Below are positions 1 through 8,395 of a DNA stretch of 36,563 bases, one piece after another; position 1 is the stretch's first letter, and every line of letters begins with the position of its first letter. The stretch spans positions 1 through 36,563 of the forward strand of contig DXDW01000187.1 in assembly GCA_019115305.1 (NCBI GenBank). The letters run 5' to 3'. Source of the stretch: Candidatus Anaerofilum excrementigallinarum. Lineage in GTDB: Bacteria; Bacillota; Clostridia; Oscillospirales; Ruminococcaceae. The position numbers and the translations under genes are program-made. The notes under the pieces are model-generated. The model had not been told where the DNA came from. It saw nothing but the letters and a program-made list of their open reading frames with translations, and did not search any database.

Positions 1-37
1 CAATTGCTCCAATCGACGCCTATATGGGCCGAAAGTC

Positions 38-66
38 TTGTAAATGCCGCGCATTTGTTTTATAGT
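38..66 (+). promoter_or_regulatory. putative sigma-A promoter for the BTAD regulator
   Basis: TTGTAA (38-43), 17-nt spacer, TATAGT (61-66), about 80 nt upstream of the 146 start codon. Confidence 0.5.
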
Positions 67-145
67 TATAAAGTACTCATGCTTTGCCGCGACTTTTTTG
101 GCAAAGTTGGTTAGAACCGCAAAACACCGAGGGGAGTGGTGAGAA

Positions 146-1390
146 ATGAGCGATTCAGCCAAAGTGATGCGTGTGAATATGTTGGGCGAATTTTCCATCT
201 ACTGCAATGGCGAGCCCATCCGGCTGGAAAACAATTACAGCACCAAGGCCATGAAGGCTTTGCAGCTGCTGCTGTACCGGGGCGAGCAGGGCATTCTGCG
301 GGACAGCCTGCTGGACACCCTGTTTTCCGGCGATTCCACCTCCGACCCTGTAAACAATCTGAAGGTCACCTTGTCCAATCTGCGGCGGCTGCTGGCCAAG
401 GTGGGTCTGCCGCCCGAGGTGACGGTGCAGTCCCACAACAAGCGGTACAGCTTTGTATGTCCCGGCGGCATCGATCTGGACGTGTGGGAGTTTGAGCGGC
501 TGCTGGGCAAGGCGGCCGCCAGCGAGCACGAGGAAGAACGGCGGGAATACCTGCTGCAGGCCGCCGATCTGTACAAGGGCGATTTTCTGCCCCATCTGTC
601 CGGCGAGGACTGGGTGCTGGTGACCGCCGCCAAGTACCGGCAGCAATATTTCGGCTGTGTCCAGGATCTGGCTGCCCTGTTGGGCCGTCGGGAGGAATGG
701 GAGCGGCTGTATGCCATCGCCACCCATGCGGCGGCGCTGCATCATCTGGAAGAATGGCAGTGCCTGCGCATCGACTGCCTGATGAAACTGGAACAGTACC
801 GGAAGGCCAAAGAGGTATACGACCAGGCTGTGCGGGAACTGGAGGAGGATTTTGTAGCCAAACCCAGCGCCGAGCTGGTAAAGCGGTTCCAGATGCTGAG
901 CCTGGCGGGGGACGAAAAGCGGGAAACCGTCACCCAGCTCACCAACCAGCTGCAGGAGGAGACCCGGGGCCGGGGCGCCTACTATTGCAGCTATCCCAGC
1001 TTTATCGACGTTTACCGCATGTGCTGCCGGATGATCGAGCGCAGCGGCCAAAGCGCCTATCTGCTGCTCTACTGGCTCACCGACAGCCGGAACAACACCC
1101 TGGAGGACAACCAGAAGATCGCCGCTGCCGCCCCCAAGCTGCGCAGCGCCATCCAGCAGAGTCTGCGCCGGGGCGACGCCTTCACCCAGCACGGCCGGGA
1201 CCGGTTTTTGGTGCTGCTCATCGGCACCAACCGGGAAAACTGCGAGCTGGTGCACCGGCGCATCGCCCAGCGGTACAAAGAGGACGCCGCCTGGGGCGTA
1301 TCCATCGCCCACGCGCTGCACATCGCCGGGGACTCCACTTTGGATTTCCAGGACGGCCGGTTCTGGCGGGCCTCCGACAGCACCCCCTGA
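146..1390 (+). CDS. BTAD-domain (SARP/AfsR-like) transcriptional regulator with C-terminal degenerate GGDEF-like region
   Basis: N-terminal winged-helix (MRVNMLGEFSIYCNGEPIRLEN..KALQLLLYRGEQGILRDSLLDTLF..VNNLKVTLSNLRRLL) followed by a helical BTAD-like region; C-terminal LRRGDAFTQHGRDRFLVLLIG resembles GGDEF spacing. Confidence 0.8.
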   Translation: MSDSAKVMRVNMLGEFSIYCNGEPIRLENNYSTKAMKALQLLLYRGEQGILRDSLLDTLFSGDSTSDPVNNLKVTLSNLRRLLAKVGLPPEVTVQSHNKRYSFVCPGGIDLDVWEFERLLGKAAASEHEEERREYLLQAADLYKGDFLPHLSGEDWVLVTAAKYRQQYFGCVQDLAALLGRREEWERLYAIATHAAALHHLEEWQCLRIDCLMKLEQYRKAKEVYDQAVRELEEDFVAKPSAELVKRFQMLSLAGDEKRETVTQLTNQLQEETRGRGAYYCSYPSFIDVYRMCCRMIERSGQSAYLLLYWLTDSRNNTLEDNQKIAAAAPKLRSAIQQSLRRGDAFTQHGRDRFLVLLIGTNRENCELVHRRIAQRYKEDAAWGVSIAHALHIAGDSTLDFQDGRFWRASDSTP

Positions 1391-1511
1391 TACATGGCTT
1401 TTTCACTGCTTTGGAGCTTTTCCAAGGCGGTGTTTTTTATCCGCGTTTTTTGGCTTTTCAGTCCAAGTCTCGTCAAAGTCTATGAAATTTTTTCACTGCA
1501 AAGCTATTATC

Positions 1512-1540
1512 TTGAATTAACGCCCATTTTGTGGTATGCT
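1512..1540 (+). promoter_or_regulatory. putative sigma-A promoter for the BlaI-like gene
   Basis: TTGAAT, 17-nt spacer, TATGCT. Confidence 0.5.
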
Positions 1541-1635
1541 AATGAGTGAAATGATATTTTTTAGTTGCGGTACGAAGCAGGCTGCCGCAATACGGAATGG
1601 AACAAGCGAATTTTGAACGAGAGGAAAATCGACAG

Positions 1636-1953
1636 ATGGAAGCAACAAAATTGTTTGACGCTGAGTGGAACCTGATGTGCTTTGTGTGGGCCAATCAGCC
1701 CTCTACCGCCAGCCAGGCGGCAGCCTATGCGCTGAAAGCCTTCAACTGGAAAAAGAACACCACCTACACTGTGATCAAGCGGCTGGTGGAAAAGAAGATC
1801 CTGCGTCGCGATGAGCCCGGCTTTGTCATCACCCCGCTGGTGCAGAAAGACGAAGTCCAGCGTGCCGAGGCGACCTGGGTGCTGAACAACCGCTTTGACG
1901 GCGATGTGAACGCCCTGCGGGAGACTCTGCGCGCCGCCGGTTACCAGCTGTAA
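1636..1953 (+). CDS. BlaI/MecI/CopY-family transcriptional repressor
   Basis: MEATKLFDAEWNLMCFVWANQPSTASQAAAYALKAFNWKKNTTYTVIKRLVEKKILRRDEPGF matches the BlaI winged-helix pattern; start placed at the internal ATG 1636. Confidence 0.75.
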   Translation: MEATKLFDAEWNLMCFVWANQPSTASQAAAYALKAFNWKKNTTYTVIKRLVEKKILRRDEPGFVITPLVQKDEVQRAEATWVLNNRFDGDVNALRETLRAAGYQL

Positions 1954-1979
1954 GCACGGTTCTGTTCCTTTTTCAAAAC

Positions 1980-2015
1980 GGTCGGTTCCCCTTTGGGGGG
2001 CACCGGCCTTTTTTG
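1980..2015 (+). terminator. intrinsic terminator after the BlaI-like gene
   Basis: ggtcggttcccc-ttt-ggggggcaccggcc followed by tttttt. Confidence 0.7.
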
Positions 2016-2034
2016 CTGTCTGTCTTTTCCACGA

Positions 2035-2090
2035 AAAAAGAGAGTTTTCAACTTTTCACCAACGAAATGTTGAAAACTCTCTTTCTTTTA
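2035..2090. terminator. bidirectional intrinsic terminator
   Basis: Inverted repeat agagagttttcaac...gttgaaaactctct (2039-2082) flanked by an A-run and a T-rich tract, between convergent genes. Confidence 0.8.
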
Positions 2091-2104
2091 TCCGTTATAT
2101 GGTC

Positions 2105-3232
2105 TCAGCGGAACATGCCCGGCTGGGTGCGGGCCAGAAAATCCGCCGCCTGGCGCAGCCGGGGCGCCGCGTAGGCGAAAAATTCCCGGTAGCTTTCGCA
2201 GTAATAGTTGAGGCTGGCAGGGCCGTCCACGCAGTCCCGGCGGCAGCCGCCCCGGCAGAGCGCCAGCCAGGGGCAGGCCTGGCATTCGGCGGGCTTTTGA
2301 AGGGAATCCTCGATAAATCGAATTTCTTTCCGCTTCTGGTCCAGCTCTTCCAGGGTGTTTTCGGGGATGCGGCCCAGCCGGAAGGCGTCCAGGGCGTAAA
2401 AGTCGCAGGGGAACACGCTGCCGTCGGCCTCCACCAGATACTGCACGTTGCAGTGTCCCGCCATAGCGCAGCTTTCCGGCGGGCGGCCGTTGAGCATCAT
2501 CATCAGATTGTCGAAATACCGCACCGACACCACAAAGCCCCGGCGCAGGTCGTTGAACCACAGATCAAACAGCTTTTTGAGGAACTCGCCGTACTCCTTG
2601 GGGCTCAGGGAATACTCTTCCCCGCCCCGCTGGCTTTCCAGGGCATCCATGCAGGGTATATACTGATGGTATAGGTACCCTCTCTTGATATACGAATTGT
2701 ATACGCTGGTGATATTTTTGGCCAGCTGCCGGGTGACCACCGTGAGGATATTGAATTCCACCCCGTGCTGGGTCATGAGCTGGGCCGCCCGCTGCACCTG
2801 GGCAAAGCTGCCGGCGCCCCCGGGGCCCTGGCGGTAGAGGTCGTGGGTCTGCTTGACGCCGTCCATGGAAAGGCCCACAAGAAAGTGGTTTTTGGCCAGA
2901 AAACGGCACCAGTCGGCGTCGATGACCATGCCGTTGGTTTGCAGCGCGTTGGTCACCCGCAGGCCGGGGCGGCTGTATTTCTGTTCCAGCCGGACCACGT
3001 CCTCGAAAAAGTCCAGGCCGGCCAAAGTGGGCTCGCCCCCCTGAAAGGCAAAGGTACAGCTGCCCCGAGCGTTTTGCATAAACAGCCGCACCACCTCTTC
3101 CAGGGTTTCCCGGCTCATTTTGCCGTAGTTGGGCACCTGGCGGATGGCGGCCTCGTCGGCATAGAAGCAATATTTGCACCGCAGGTTGCAGCTGGCGCTG
3201 GCGGGCTTGATCATCACATTGATCGGATGCAT
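2105..3232 (-). CDS. anaerobic sulfatase-maturating enzyme-like radical SAM/SPASM protein
   Basis: CNLRCKYCFYA radical SAM CxxxCxxC motif; FAFQGGEPTLAGLDFF; SPASM-type Cys cluster C(x)5-like (CQACPWLALCRGGCRRDC) near the C-terminus. Confidence 0.85.
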   Translation of the reverse strand: MHPINVMIKPASASCNLRCKYCFYADEAAIRQVPNYGKMSRETLEEVVRLFMQNARGSCTFAFQGGEPTLAGLDFFEDVVRLEQKYSRPGLRVTNALQTNGMVIDADWCRFLAKNHFLVGLSMDGVKQTHDLYRQGPGGAGSFAQVQRAAQLMTQHGVEFNILTVVTRQLAKNITSVYNSYIKRGYLYHQYIPCMDALESQRGGEEYSLSPKEYGEFLKKLFDLWFNDLRRGFVVSVRYFDNLMMMLNGRPPESCAMAGHCNVQYLVEADGSVFPCDFYALDAFRLGRIPENTLEELDQKRKEIRFIEDSLQKPAECQACPWLALCRGGCRRDCVDGPASLNYYCESYREFFAYAAPRLRQAADFLARTQPGMFR

Positions 3233-3279
3233 GGAAAACCTCCCCTTTGTGCCCCCGCTGGCGGGGAGCTCTTGACAAA

Positions 3280-3308
3280 AGTATACTCCGGGGAGGATGA
3301 TATGTAAA
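3280..3308 (-). promoter_or_regulatory. putative promoter for the radical SAM gene
   Basis: On the minus strand TTTACA, 17-nt spacer, TATACT. Confidence 0.5.
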
Positions 3309-3339
3309 ATGAAATTTTTTCTGAAGGGAGGGCTGCGGC

Positions 3340-4269
3340 GTGACGCTGCGCCATCTGCGCATTTATCTGGAGGTTTACCGCTGCGGCAGCATCACCCAGG
3401 CGGCCAAAAAGCTGTATATCTCCCAGCCATCGGTGAGCCAGGTGATCCAGGAGCTGGAAAGCCACTACGGACTGCATCTCTTCGACCGCATCTCCCGCCG
3501 GATGCAGCCCACCGAGGAGGGGCGTCGGTTTTACGACTATGCCTACCACATTATTGCTCTGTTTGACGAGCTGGAGGAGGGCGCCCAGCACTGGGAGGCC
3601 AGCGGACGGCTGCGCATCGGCTGCAGCGTGACCATCGGCACCCATTTTCTGCCGGGTCTGCTGCTGCGGTTCCGGCGGATGTACCCCGAACTGACCATCA
3701 CCGCCCAGATCCGCAACTCCACCCAGCTGGAGGAACTGGTCTACCAGGGCAAACTGGACCTGGCCCTGGTGGAGGGCCTGCAGTCCAACCCCCACCTCAC
3801 CCACATTCCCCTTTCCACCGACAAACTGGTGGTGATCGCGCCCCCGGGGCATCCTCTGGCCGACCGGGACCGGGTGGAGGTCAGCGAGCTGGCCGGCCAG
3901 CCCTTTGTGCTGCGGGAGACCGGCAGCGCCGGCCGGGATATTTTCGATGGACTCATGGCCTCCCACGGGTTTGTGGTGGAGCCGCTGATTGAAAGCATCA
4001 GCACCGAGGCGGTGCTGGTGGCGGTGGCGTCGGGACTGGGGCTTTCGGTGCTGCCCGAGATGATGGTGCGCCAGGCGCTGCAGCGGGGCCGGGTCTGCCG
4101 GCTGCAGGTGGGCGAACTGGAACTGGAACGGCAGTTTTCCCTGACCCACCACAAAAACAAATACCTCACCGCTCCGGCCCAGGCTTTTGCAGCCCTCTGC
4201 CAGGCCATGTTCGCCCGGCGGGCCTTGCCGGCTCACGCCGACGAAACGGAGGAAAAAAGAGAAAAATAA
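3340..4269 (+). CDS. LysR-family transcriptional regulator
   Basis: MTLRHLRIYLEVYRCGSITQAAKKLYISQPSVSQVIQELESHYGLHLFDRISRRMQPTEEG is a canonical LysR HTH; GTG start preceded by aagggaggg. Confidence 0.92.
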   Translation: MTLRHLRIYLEVYRCGSITQAAKKLYISQPSVSQVIQELESHYGLHLFDRISRRMQPTEEGRRFYDYAYHIIALFDELEEGAQHWEASGRLRIGCSVTIGTHFLPGLLLRFRRMYPELTITAQIRNSTQLEELVYQGKLDLALVEGLQSNPHLTHIPLSTDKLVVIAPPGHPLADRDRVEVSELAGQPFVLRETGSAGRDIFDGLMASHGFVVEPLIESISTEAVLVAVASGLGLSVLPEMMVRQALQRGRVCRLQVGELELERQFSLTHHKNKYLTAPAQAFAALCQAMFARRALPAHADETEEKREK

Positions 4270-4312
4270 AAGGGCGGGCCCCCGCATCCTTTCGGATGCG
4301 GGGGCCCGCCTG
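4264..4312 (-). terminator. strong intrinsic terminator between convergent genes
   Basis: 17-bp GC-rich inverted repeat ggcgggcccccgcatcc/ggatgcgggggcccgcc (4273-4310); T-tract only on the minus strand (serves hsp20). Confidence 0.75.
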
Positions 4313-4322
4313 CGCAGAGGTG

Positions 4323-4763
4323 TTATTCAATGGCGATGTAGTTGGTCTGAGGGATCTCCCGGTGGACCTTCTTGGGCACCGTCAGCCGCAGGATACCGTC
4401 CTCAAACTTGGCGGTAACATCCTCCCGGGCGACGCTGTCGCCCACATAGAAGCTCCGGCTGCTCTGGCCGGTATACCGCTCCCGGCGGATATAGCGGCCC
4501 TCCTTGTCCTTCTGGTCCTTGTCCAAGCCCTTGCTGGCGCTGATGGTCAGATAGCCGTTTTCCAGCTGCACCTGGATCTCGTCCTTCTTGAAGCCGGGCA
4601 GGTCGACATCCAGCTCATAGGCGGTATCGGTCTCCCGCACATCGGTTTTCATCAGGCCCCGGGCGTGTTTGCCGTACAGCTCCCGGCTTACCGGCAGCAT
4701 GGTGTCAAAGGGATCGGCGAACAGTTCATCAAACAGATTGCTATTAAAAATGGTGGGCAACAT
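4323..4763 (-). CDS. Hsp20/alpha-crystallin family small heat shock protein
   Basis: TDVRETDTAYELDVDLPGFKKDEIQVQLENGYLTISA...FYVGDSVAREDVTAKFEDGILRLTVPK alpha-crystallin domain. Confidence 0.93.
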   Translation of the reverse strand: MLPTIFNSNLFDELFADPFDTMLPVSRELYGKHARGLMKTDVRETDTAYELDVDLPGFKKDEIQVQLENGYLTISASKGLDKDQKDKEGRYIRRERYTGQSSRSFYVGDSVAREDVTAKFEDGILRLTVPKKVHREIPQTNYIAIE

Positions 4764-4917
4764 ACTTCATTCCTCCGTTTCAGTTGCTGCGCCGGAACTT
4801 TTGCTCCGGCGGTGATGCCGCCCTTCCGGGCTTTGGGGGCCCGGAGGTTTGGTTCGTTTTTTGTATCCGCCTTCCGGGGGCTTTGTTTTCCTTTGCCCTC
4901 CTTCCGGCTACAATTTT

Positions 4918-4945
4918 ATTATACTCAACTTTTTAGCACTCGCAA
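4918..4945 (-). promoter_or_regulatory. putative hsp20 promoter overlapping CIRCE
   Basis: Minus-strand TTGCGA (4940-4945), 16-nt spacer, TATAAT (4918-4923). Confidence 0.6.
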
Positions 4946-4959
4946 GCATAGAGTGCTAA
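4933..4959. promoter_or_regulatory. CIRCE operator (HrcA binding site)
   Basis: TTAGCACTC-gcaagcata-GAGTGCTAA: exact match to CIRCE consensus TTAGCACTC-N9-GAGTGCTAA. Confidence 0.95.
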
Positions 4960-5058
4960 AATTAACACAATCGACATACTTTTTACCGGATTTTTGCACA
5001 AACGTTTCGATTTATCGTGCAATGTTTGGAATTTTTTATTTTGGGCAGCCTTCTTTAT

Positions 5059-5074
5059 ATAGGTATATACCTAT
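5059..5074. promoter_or_regulatory. 16-bp perfect palindrome, candidate operator
   Basis: ATAGGTATATACCTAT equals its own reverse complement; lies upstream of the promoter of the TauE/SafE gene. Confidence 0.55.
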
Positions 5075-5097
5075 GCTATTGTTAGATATTTAGATAT

Positions 5098-5126
5098 TTT
5101 ACTTATGTTTTGCGCCGGGGTATAAT
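5098..5126 (+). promoter_or_regulatory. putative promoter for the TauE/SafE gene
   Basis: TTTACT, 17-nt spacer, TATAAT (5121-5126). Confidence 0.6.
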
Positions 5127-5200
5127 AGAAAGTAAAGCGCGTATTCTCCGCACACTGCCCCGCGGCTGCGGCCGCCTCAGGAAAGGAAACGGGATTTATT

Positions 5201-5986
5201 ATGATGTTGTTCTTTTTGATCATCAGCCTTGCGGCCAGCATTGTAGGCGCCATCTGCGGCATCGGCGGCGGGGTAATCATCAAGCCGCTGCTGGACGTCA
5301 CCGGCCTGGCCACCGTGGCCACCAGCAGCTTTTTGTCGGGCTGCACTGTGCTGGCCATGAGCTGCTACTCGGTGGGCAAGCTGATGATTTCGGGAGAAAG
5401 CCGCATCAATCTGCGCCGCAGCACCCCTCTGGTCATCGGCAGCATTGCCGGCGGCTTTCTGGGCAGCCAGCTGTTCGGGCTGGTGCAGGGTCTTTTCGCC
5501 AGCCCCGACACCGCCGGCGCGGTGCAGGCAGGCTGCCTGCTGGTGGTGACCTTGGGCACCTTGCTCTACACCATGTTCAAGGACCGGTTCCACACCCTGG
5601 ACGTGAAAAACGACCTGCTCATTGTTCTCATCGGCGTATTCCTGGGCGCCATGAGCAGTTTTCTGGGCATCGGCGGCGGGCCCATCAACCTGGTGATCCT
5701 GTTCTATTTCTTCAGCATGGAGACCAAGACCGCCTCCCAGAACAGCCTGTATGTGATCTTGTTCAGCCAGATCTCCAACCTGGTCACCACCTTCGCCACC
5801 GGCTCGGTGCCGGAGTTTGAGCCGGTAGCCCTGGTGCTGATGATCGCCGGCGGCATCGGCGGCGGCATCATCGGCCGGGCCCTGAGCAAGCGGATGGACA
5901 ACTCCCACACCGACAAGCTGCTCATGGGTCTGATGGTGGTTATCATGGGCGTCTGCGTCTACAACATGACCCGCTTTCTGGCCTGA
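5201..5986 (+). CDS. sulfite exporter TauE/SafE family membrane protein
   Basis: Hydrophobic protein with repeated AxxxGxICGIGGGVIIKPLL and LGAMSSFLGIGGGPINLVIL motifs typical of TauE/SafE. Confidence 0.88.
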   Translation: MMLFFLIISLAASIVGAICGIGGGVIIKPLLDVTGLATVATSSFLSGCTVLAMSCYSVGKLMISGESRINLRRSTPLVIGSIAGGFLGSQLFGLVQGLFASPDTAGAVQAGCLLVVTLGTLLYTMFKDRFHTLDVKNDLLIVLIGVFLGAMSSFLGIGGGPINLVILFYFFSMETKTASQNSLYVILFSQISNLVTTFATGSVPEFEPVALVLMIAGGIGGGIIGRALSKRMDNSHTDKLLMGLMVVIMGVCVYNMTRFLA

Positions 5987-6013
5987 GCCAGTTTCCCGCA
6001 GCACAATATAAGC

Positions 6014-6056
6014 AAAACCGCCCTCTGCCGGCAATCGGCAAAGGGCGGTTTTTTCT
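6014..6056 (+). terminator. intrinsic terminator
   Basis: aaccgccctctgccg-gcaatcggcaaagggcggtt followed by tttt. Confidence 0.75.
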
Positions 6057-6072
6057 GTTCTTTTGGGGCGGA

Positions 6073-7173
6073 TCAGCCCAGCTCGGCGGCGGCGGTGTCC
6101 AGGGCAGCCCGGATCACCTTGTCCATGTCGTAGTACTTGTACCCGCCCAGCCGGCCGCCGAAAATCACGTCGGGGCGGCTGGCGGCCAGGGCCGCGTATT
6201 TCTGGTAGAGAGCCTGGTTCTTCTCGTCGTTCACCGGGTAGTAGGGCTCGGCCCCGGGCTGCCAGGCGGCGGGGTATTCCCGGCTGATCACCGTTTTGGG
6301 CTGGGTGCCGAACTCGAAATGCTTGTGCTCGATGATGCGGGTGTAGGGCACATCCCGGCTGGTGTAGTTGACCACCGCGTTGCCCTGGTAGTTGTCGCAG
6401 TCCAGCACCTCGGTCTCGAAGGTGACGGTGCGGTATTCCAAAGCGCCGTAGCAGAAGTCGAAGAACTCGTCGATCATGCCGGTGAACACCGTCTTTTGGG
6501 CGATGTCGGGATTTTCCCGGATAAACTCGGCGTAATCGGTGTCCAAGCGCACTTCGGCGCCATCCAGAAGGGCGTCGGTGAGGGCGTTGTACCCCTCCAC
6601 CGGGATGCCCTGGTGGGGGTCGGAGAAATAGTTGTTGTCGTAGACAAAGCGCAGGGGCAGACGCCGGATGATGAAGGCGGGCAGCTGGTCGCAGGGGCGG
6701 CCCCACTGCTTTTCGGTGTAGCCCTTCACCAGCTTTTCGTAGACGTCCCGGCCCACCAGCTTGAGGGCCTGTTCCTCCAGGTTTTTGGGCTCGCCGATGT
6801 TCAGCTCCTCGATCTGCTTGCGGATGATCTCCTTGGCCTCGGCGGGGGTGCGGATGTTCCACATCCGGGAAAAGGTGTTCATGTTAAAGGGCATGTTGTA
6901 CAGCTCGTCGCCGTACACCGCCACCGGGGAATTGATGTAGTGGTTGAAGTGGACAAACCGGTTGACATACTGCCAGACCTCCTCGTCGGAGGTGTGGAAG
7001 ATATGGGCGCCGTAGCGGTGGACCCGGATATCCTCCACCGTCTCGCAATGGATATTGCCGCCGGTGTGGCTGCGCCGGTCGATGACCAGACAGCTCTTGC
7101 CCTGGTCCATGGCCTGGCGGGCAAACACGGCCCCGAACAGGCCCGCGCCCACGATGAGATAATCGTATTTCAC
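6073..7173 (-). CDS. glf: UDP-galactopyranose mutase
   Basis: MKYDYLIVGAGLFGAVFARQAMDQGKSCLVIDRRSHTGGNIHCE..RYGAHIFHTSDEEVWQYVNRF..YNMPFNMNTFSRMWNI is highly characteristic of Glf. Confidence 0.95.
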   Translation of the reverse strand: MKYDYLIVGAGLFGAVFARQAMDQGKSCLVIDRRSHTGGNIHCETVEDIRVHRYGAHIFHTSDEEVWQYVNRFVHFNHYINSPVAVYGDELYNMPFNMNTFSRMWNIRTPAEAKEIIRKQIEELNIGEPKNLEEQALKLVGRDVYEKLVKGYTEKQWGRPCDQLPAFIIRRLPLRFVYDNNYFSDPHQGIPVEGYNALTDALLDGAEVRLDTDYAEFIRENPDIAQKTVFTGMIDEFFDFCYGALEYRTVTFETEVLDCDNYQGNAVVNYTSRDVPYTRIIEHKHFEFGTQPKTVISREYPAAWQPGAEPYYPVNDEKNQALYQKYAALAASRPDVIFGGRLGGYKYYDMDKVIRAALDTAAAELG

Positions 7174-7187
7174 AGCCCTTCCCCCTG

Positions 7188-8204
7188 TCAGTTAAAGCCG
7201 ACCAGCTTCTGGCTGATCTTGTAGGCGGTCACCGCCAGCCAGCGGCCGGGACGGGAATCCATATTCATCACCCGGCCCATAATACCACGGCGCAGACGGC
7301 GGTATTCCCAGGGATGCTTGTCGTGGATCATCTGCCACAGATCGGCCTTTTTCTTCAGGTTCTCCTCGCTGCCCGACCGGATGCAGAGCACCGAGGAAAC
7401 CGTGGTGATGATCTCCAGATAGTTGTACATATAGCTCTGCTGGCGCTTGTTGGCAATGCGGGCCAGCTGCACCTGCTCCAGCATCATGCGGTTCACCCGC
7501 AGCTGCTGGTCGATGCGGCGGATCATCACCTGCTCCTGCACCGACTGGTCGTCCCGGCCGATAAAGTAGCGGTAGAGGTCCACGTTGAGGTAGTAGAGGG
7601 TCTTGACGCTGGCCATGGGCACATAGACAAACAGATTGTCCACATAGAAGGTGTGCCGGGGCAGATCCAGGCCGCAGTCCCGCAGCAGCTGGGTGCGGTA
7701 GATCACCGCGTGCATCAGCATGTACTGGCCCTTGCGGAAATGGCCCACCTCGTCCCAGGTAAGCATCTTGTTTTCCGGCAGAGCGCCGGTATACCGCACC
7801 GGGCGCTGGAGATTGGCACTGACCTTTTCATAGACATAGTTGCTCACCAGCAGGTCGGGGCCATTGCCCTCGGCCGCAAACCGGCGCAAAGTGTCCAGCA
7901 CCTTGGCGTAGGCATCGTCGTCCAGCCAGTCGTCGCTGTCCACCACCTTGAAATACAGACCCTGGGCGTTTTTCACACCGGTCATCACTGCGGCGCCGTG
8001 GCCGCCGTTGGGCTGATGGATGGCCCGCACAATGCCGGGATAGTTTTGCTGGTATTCGTCCGCAATGGCGGCGGTATTGTCGGAGGAACCGTCATCCACG
8101 ATCAGGATCTCCACCTCGTCGCCGCCCTGTAAAAGCACATCCACGCAGTGCCGCATATAGTCCTGCGAATTGTAGCAGGGCACCGTTACAGAAAGCAGTT
8201 TCAT
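7188..8204 (-). CDS. GT2-family glycosyltransferase
   Basis: MKLLSVTVPCYNSQDYMRHCVDVLLQGGDEVEILIVDDGSSDNTAAIADEY..VVDSDDWLDDDAY; start trimmed to ATG at 8204 from the longer supplied ORF. Confidence 0.9.
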   Translation of the reverse strand: MKLLSVTVPCYNSQDYMRHCVDVLLQGGDEVEILIVDDGSSDNTAAIADEYQQNYPGIVRAIHQPNGGHGAAVMTGVKNAQGLYFKVVDSDDWLDDDAYAKVLDTLRRFAAEGNGPDLLVSNYVYEKVSANLQRPVRYTGALPENKMLTWDEVGHFRKGQYMLMHAVIYRTQLLRDCGLDLPRHTFYVDNLFVYVPMASVKTLYYLNVDLYRYFIGRDDQSVQEQVMIRRIDQQLRVNRMMLEQVQLARIANKRQQSYMYNYLEIITTVSSVLCIRSGSEENLKKKADLWQMIHDKHPWEYRRLRRGIMGRVMNMDSRPGRWLAVTAYKISQKLVGFN

Positions 8205-8349
8205 TCTTTTCCTCTTTTCCGACACGCCCGCAGGGGGTGCCGATTTGATGTTGTCCTCACGCCTTTCATTATACGGCAATCCCCCGGCACAGGCAAGCAT
8301 CCGGCAAAATTTTGACGTAACCGGCGGGATTTTTATCCTTTTTTCACGA

Positions 8350-8383
8350 AAAAGGCCCGGCCTTCCGCAGAAAGCCGGGCTTT
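8350..8383 (-). terminator. intrinsic terminator downstream of ilvC
   Basis: Minus-strand gcccggc...gccgggc stem followed by cctttttc. Confidence 0.7.
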
Positions 8384-8395
8384 GCAGCCGGTGGA

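Noticed and set aside
1636-1953. BlaI-like repressor as part of a beta-lactam resistance module
   Set aside because: No BlaR1/MecR1 sensor or beta-lactamase gene was seen nearby; it is treated as an orphan regulator.
5177-6862. 561-aa minus-strand ORF across glf and the TauE/SafE gene
   Set aside because: Out of frame with Glf and antisense to the transporter; arginine/histidine/glutamine-rich.
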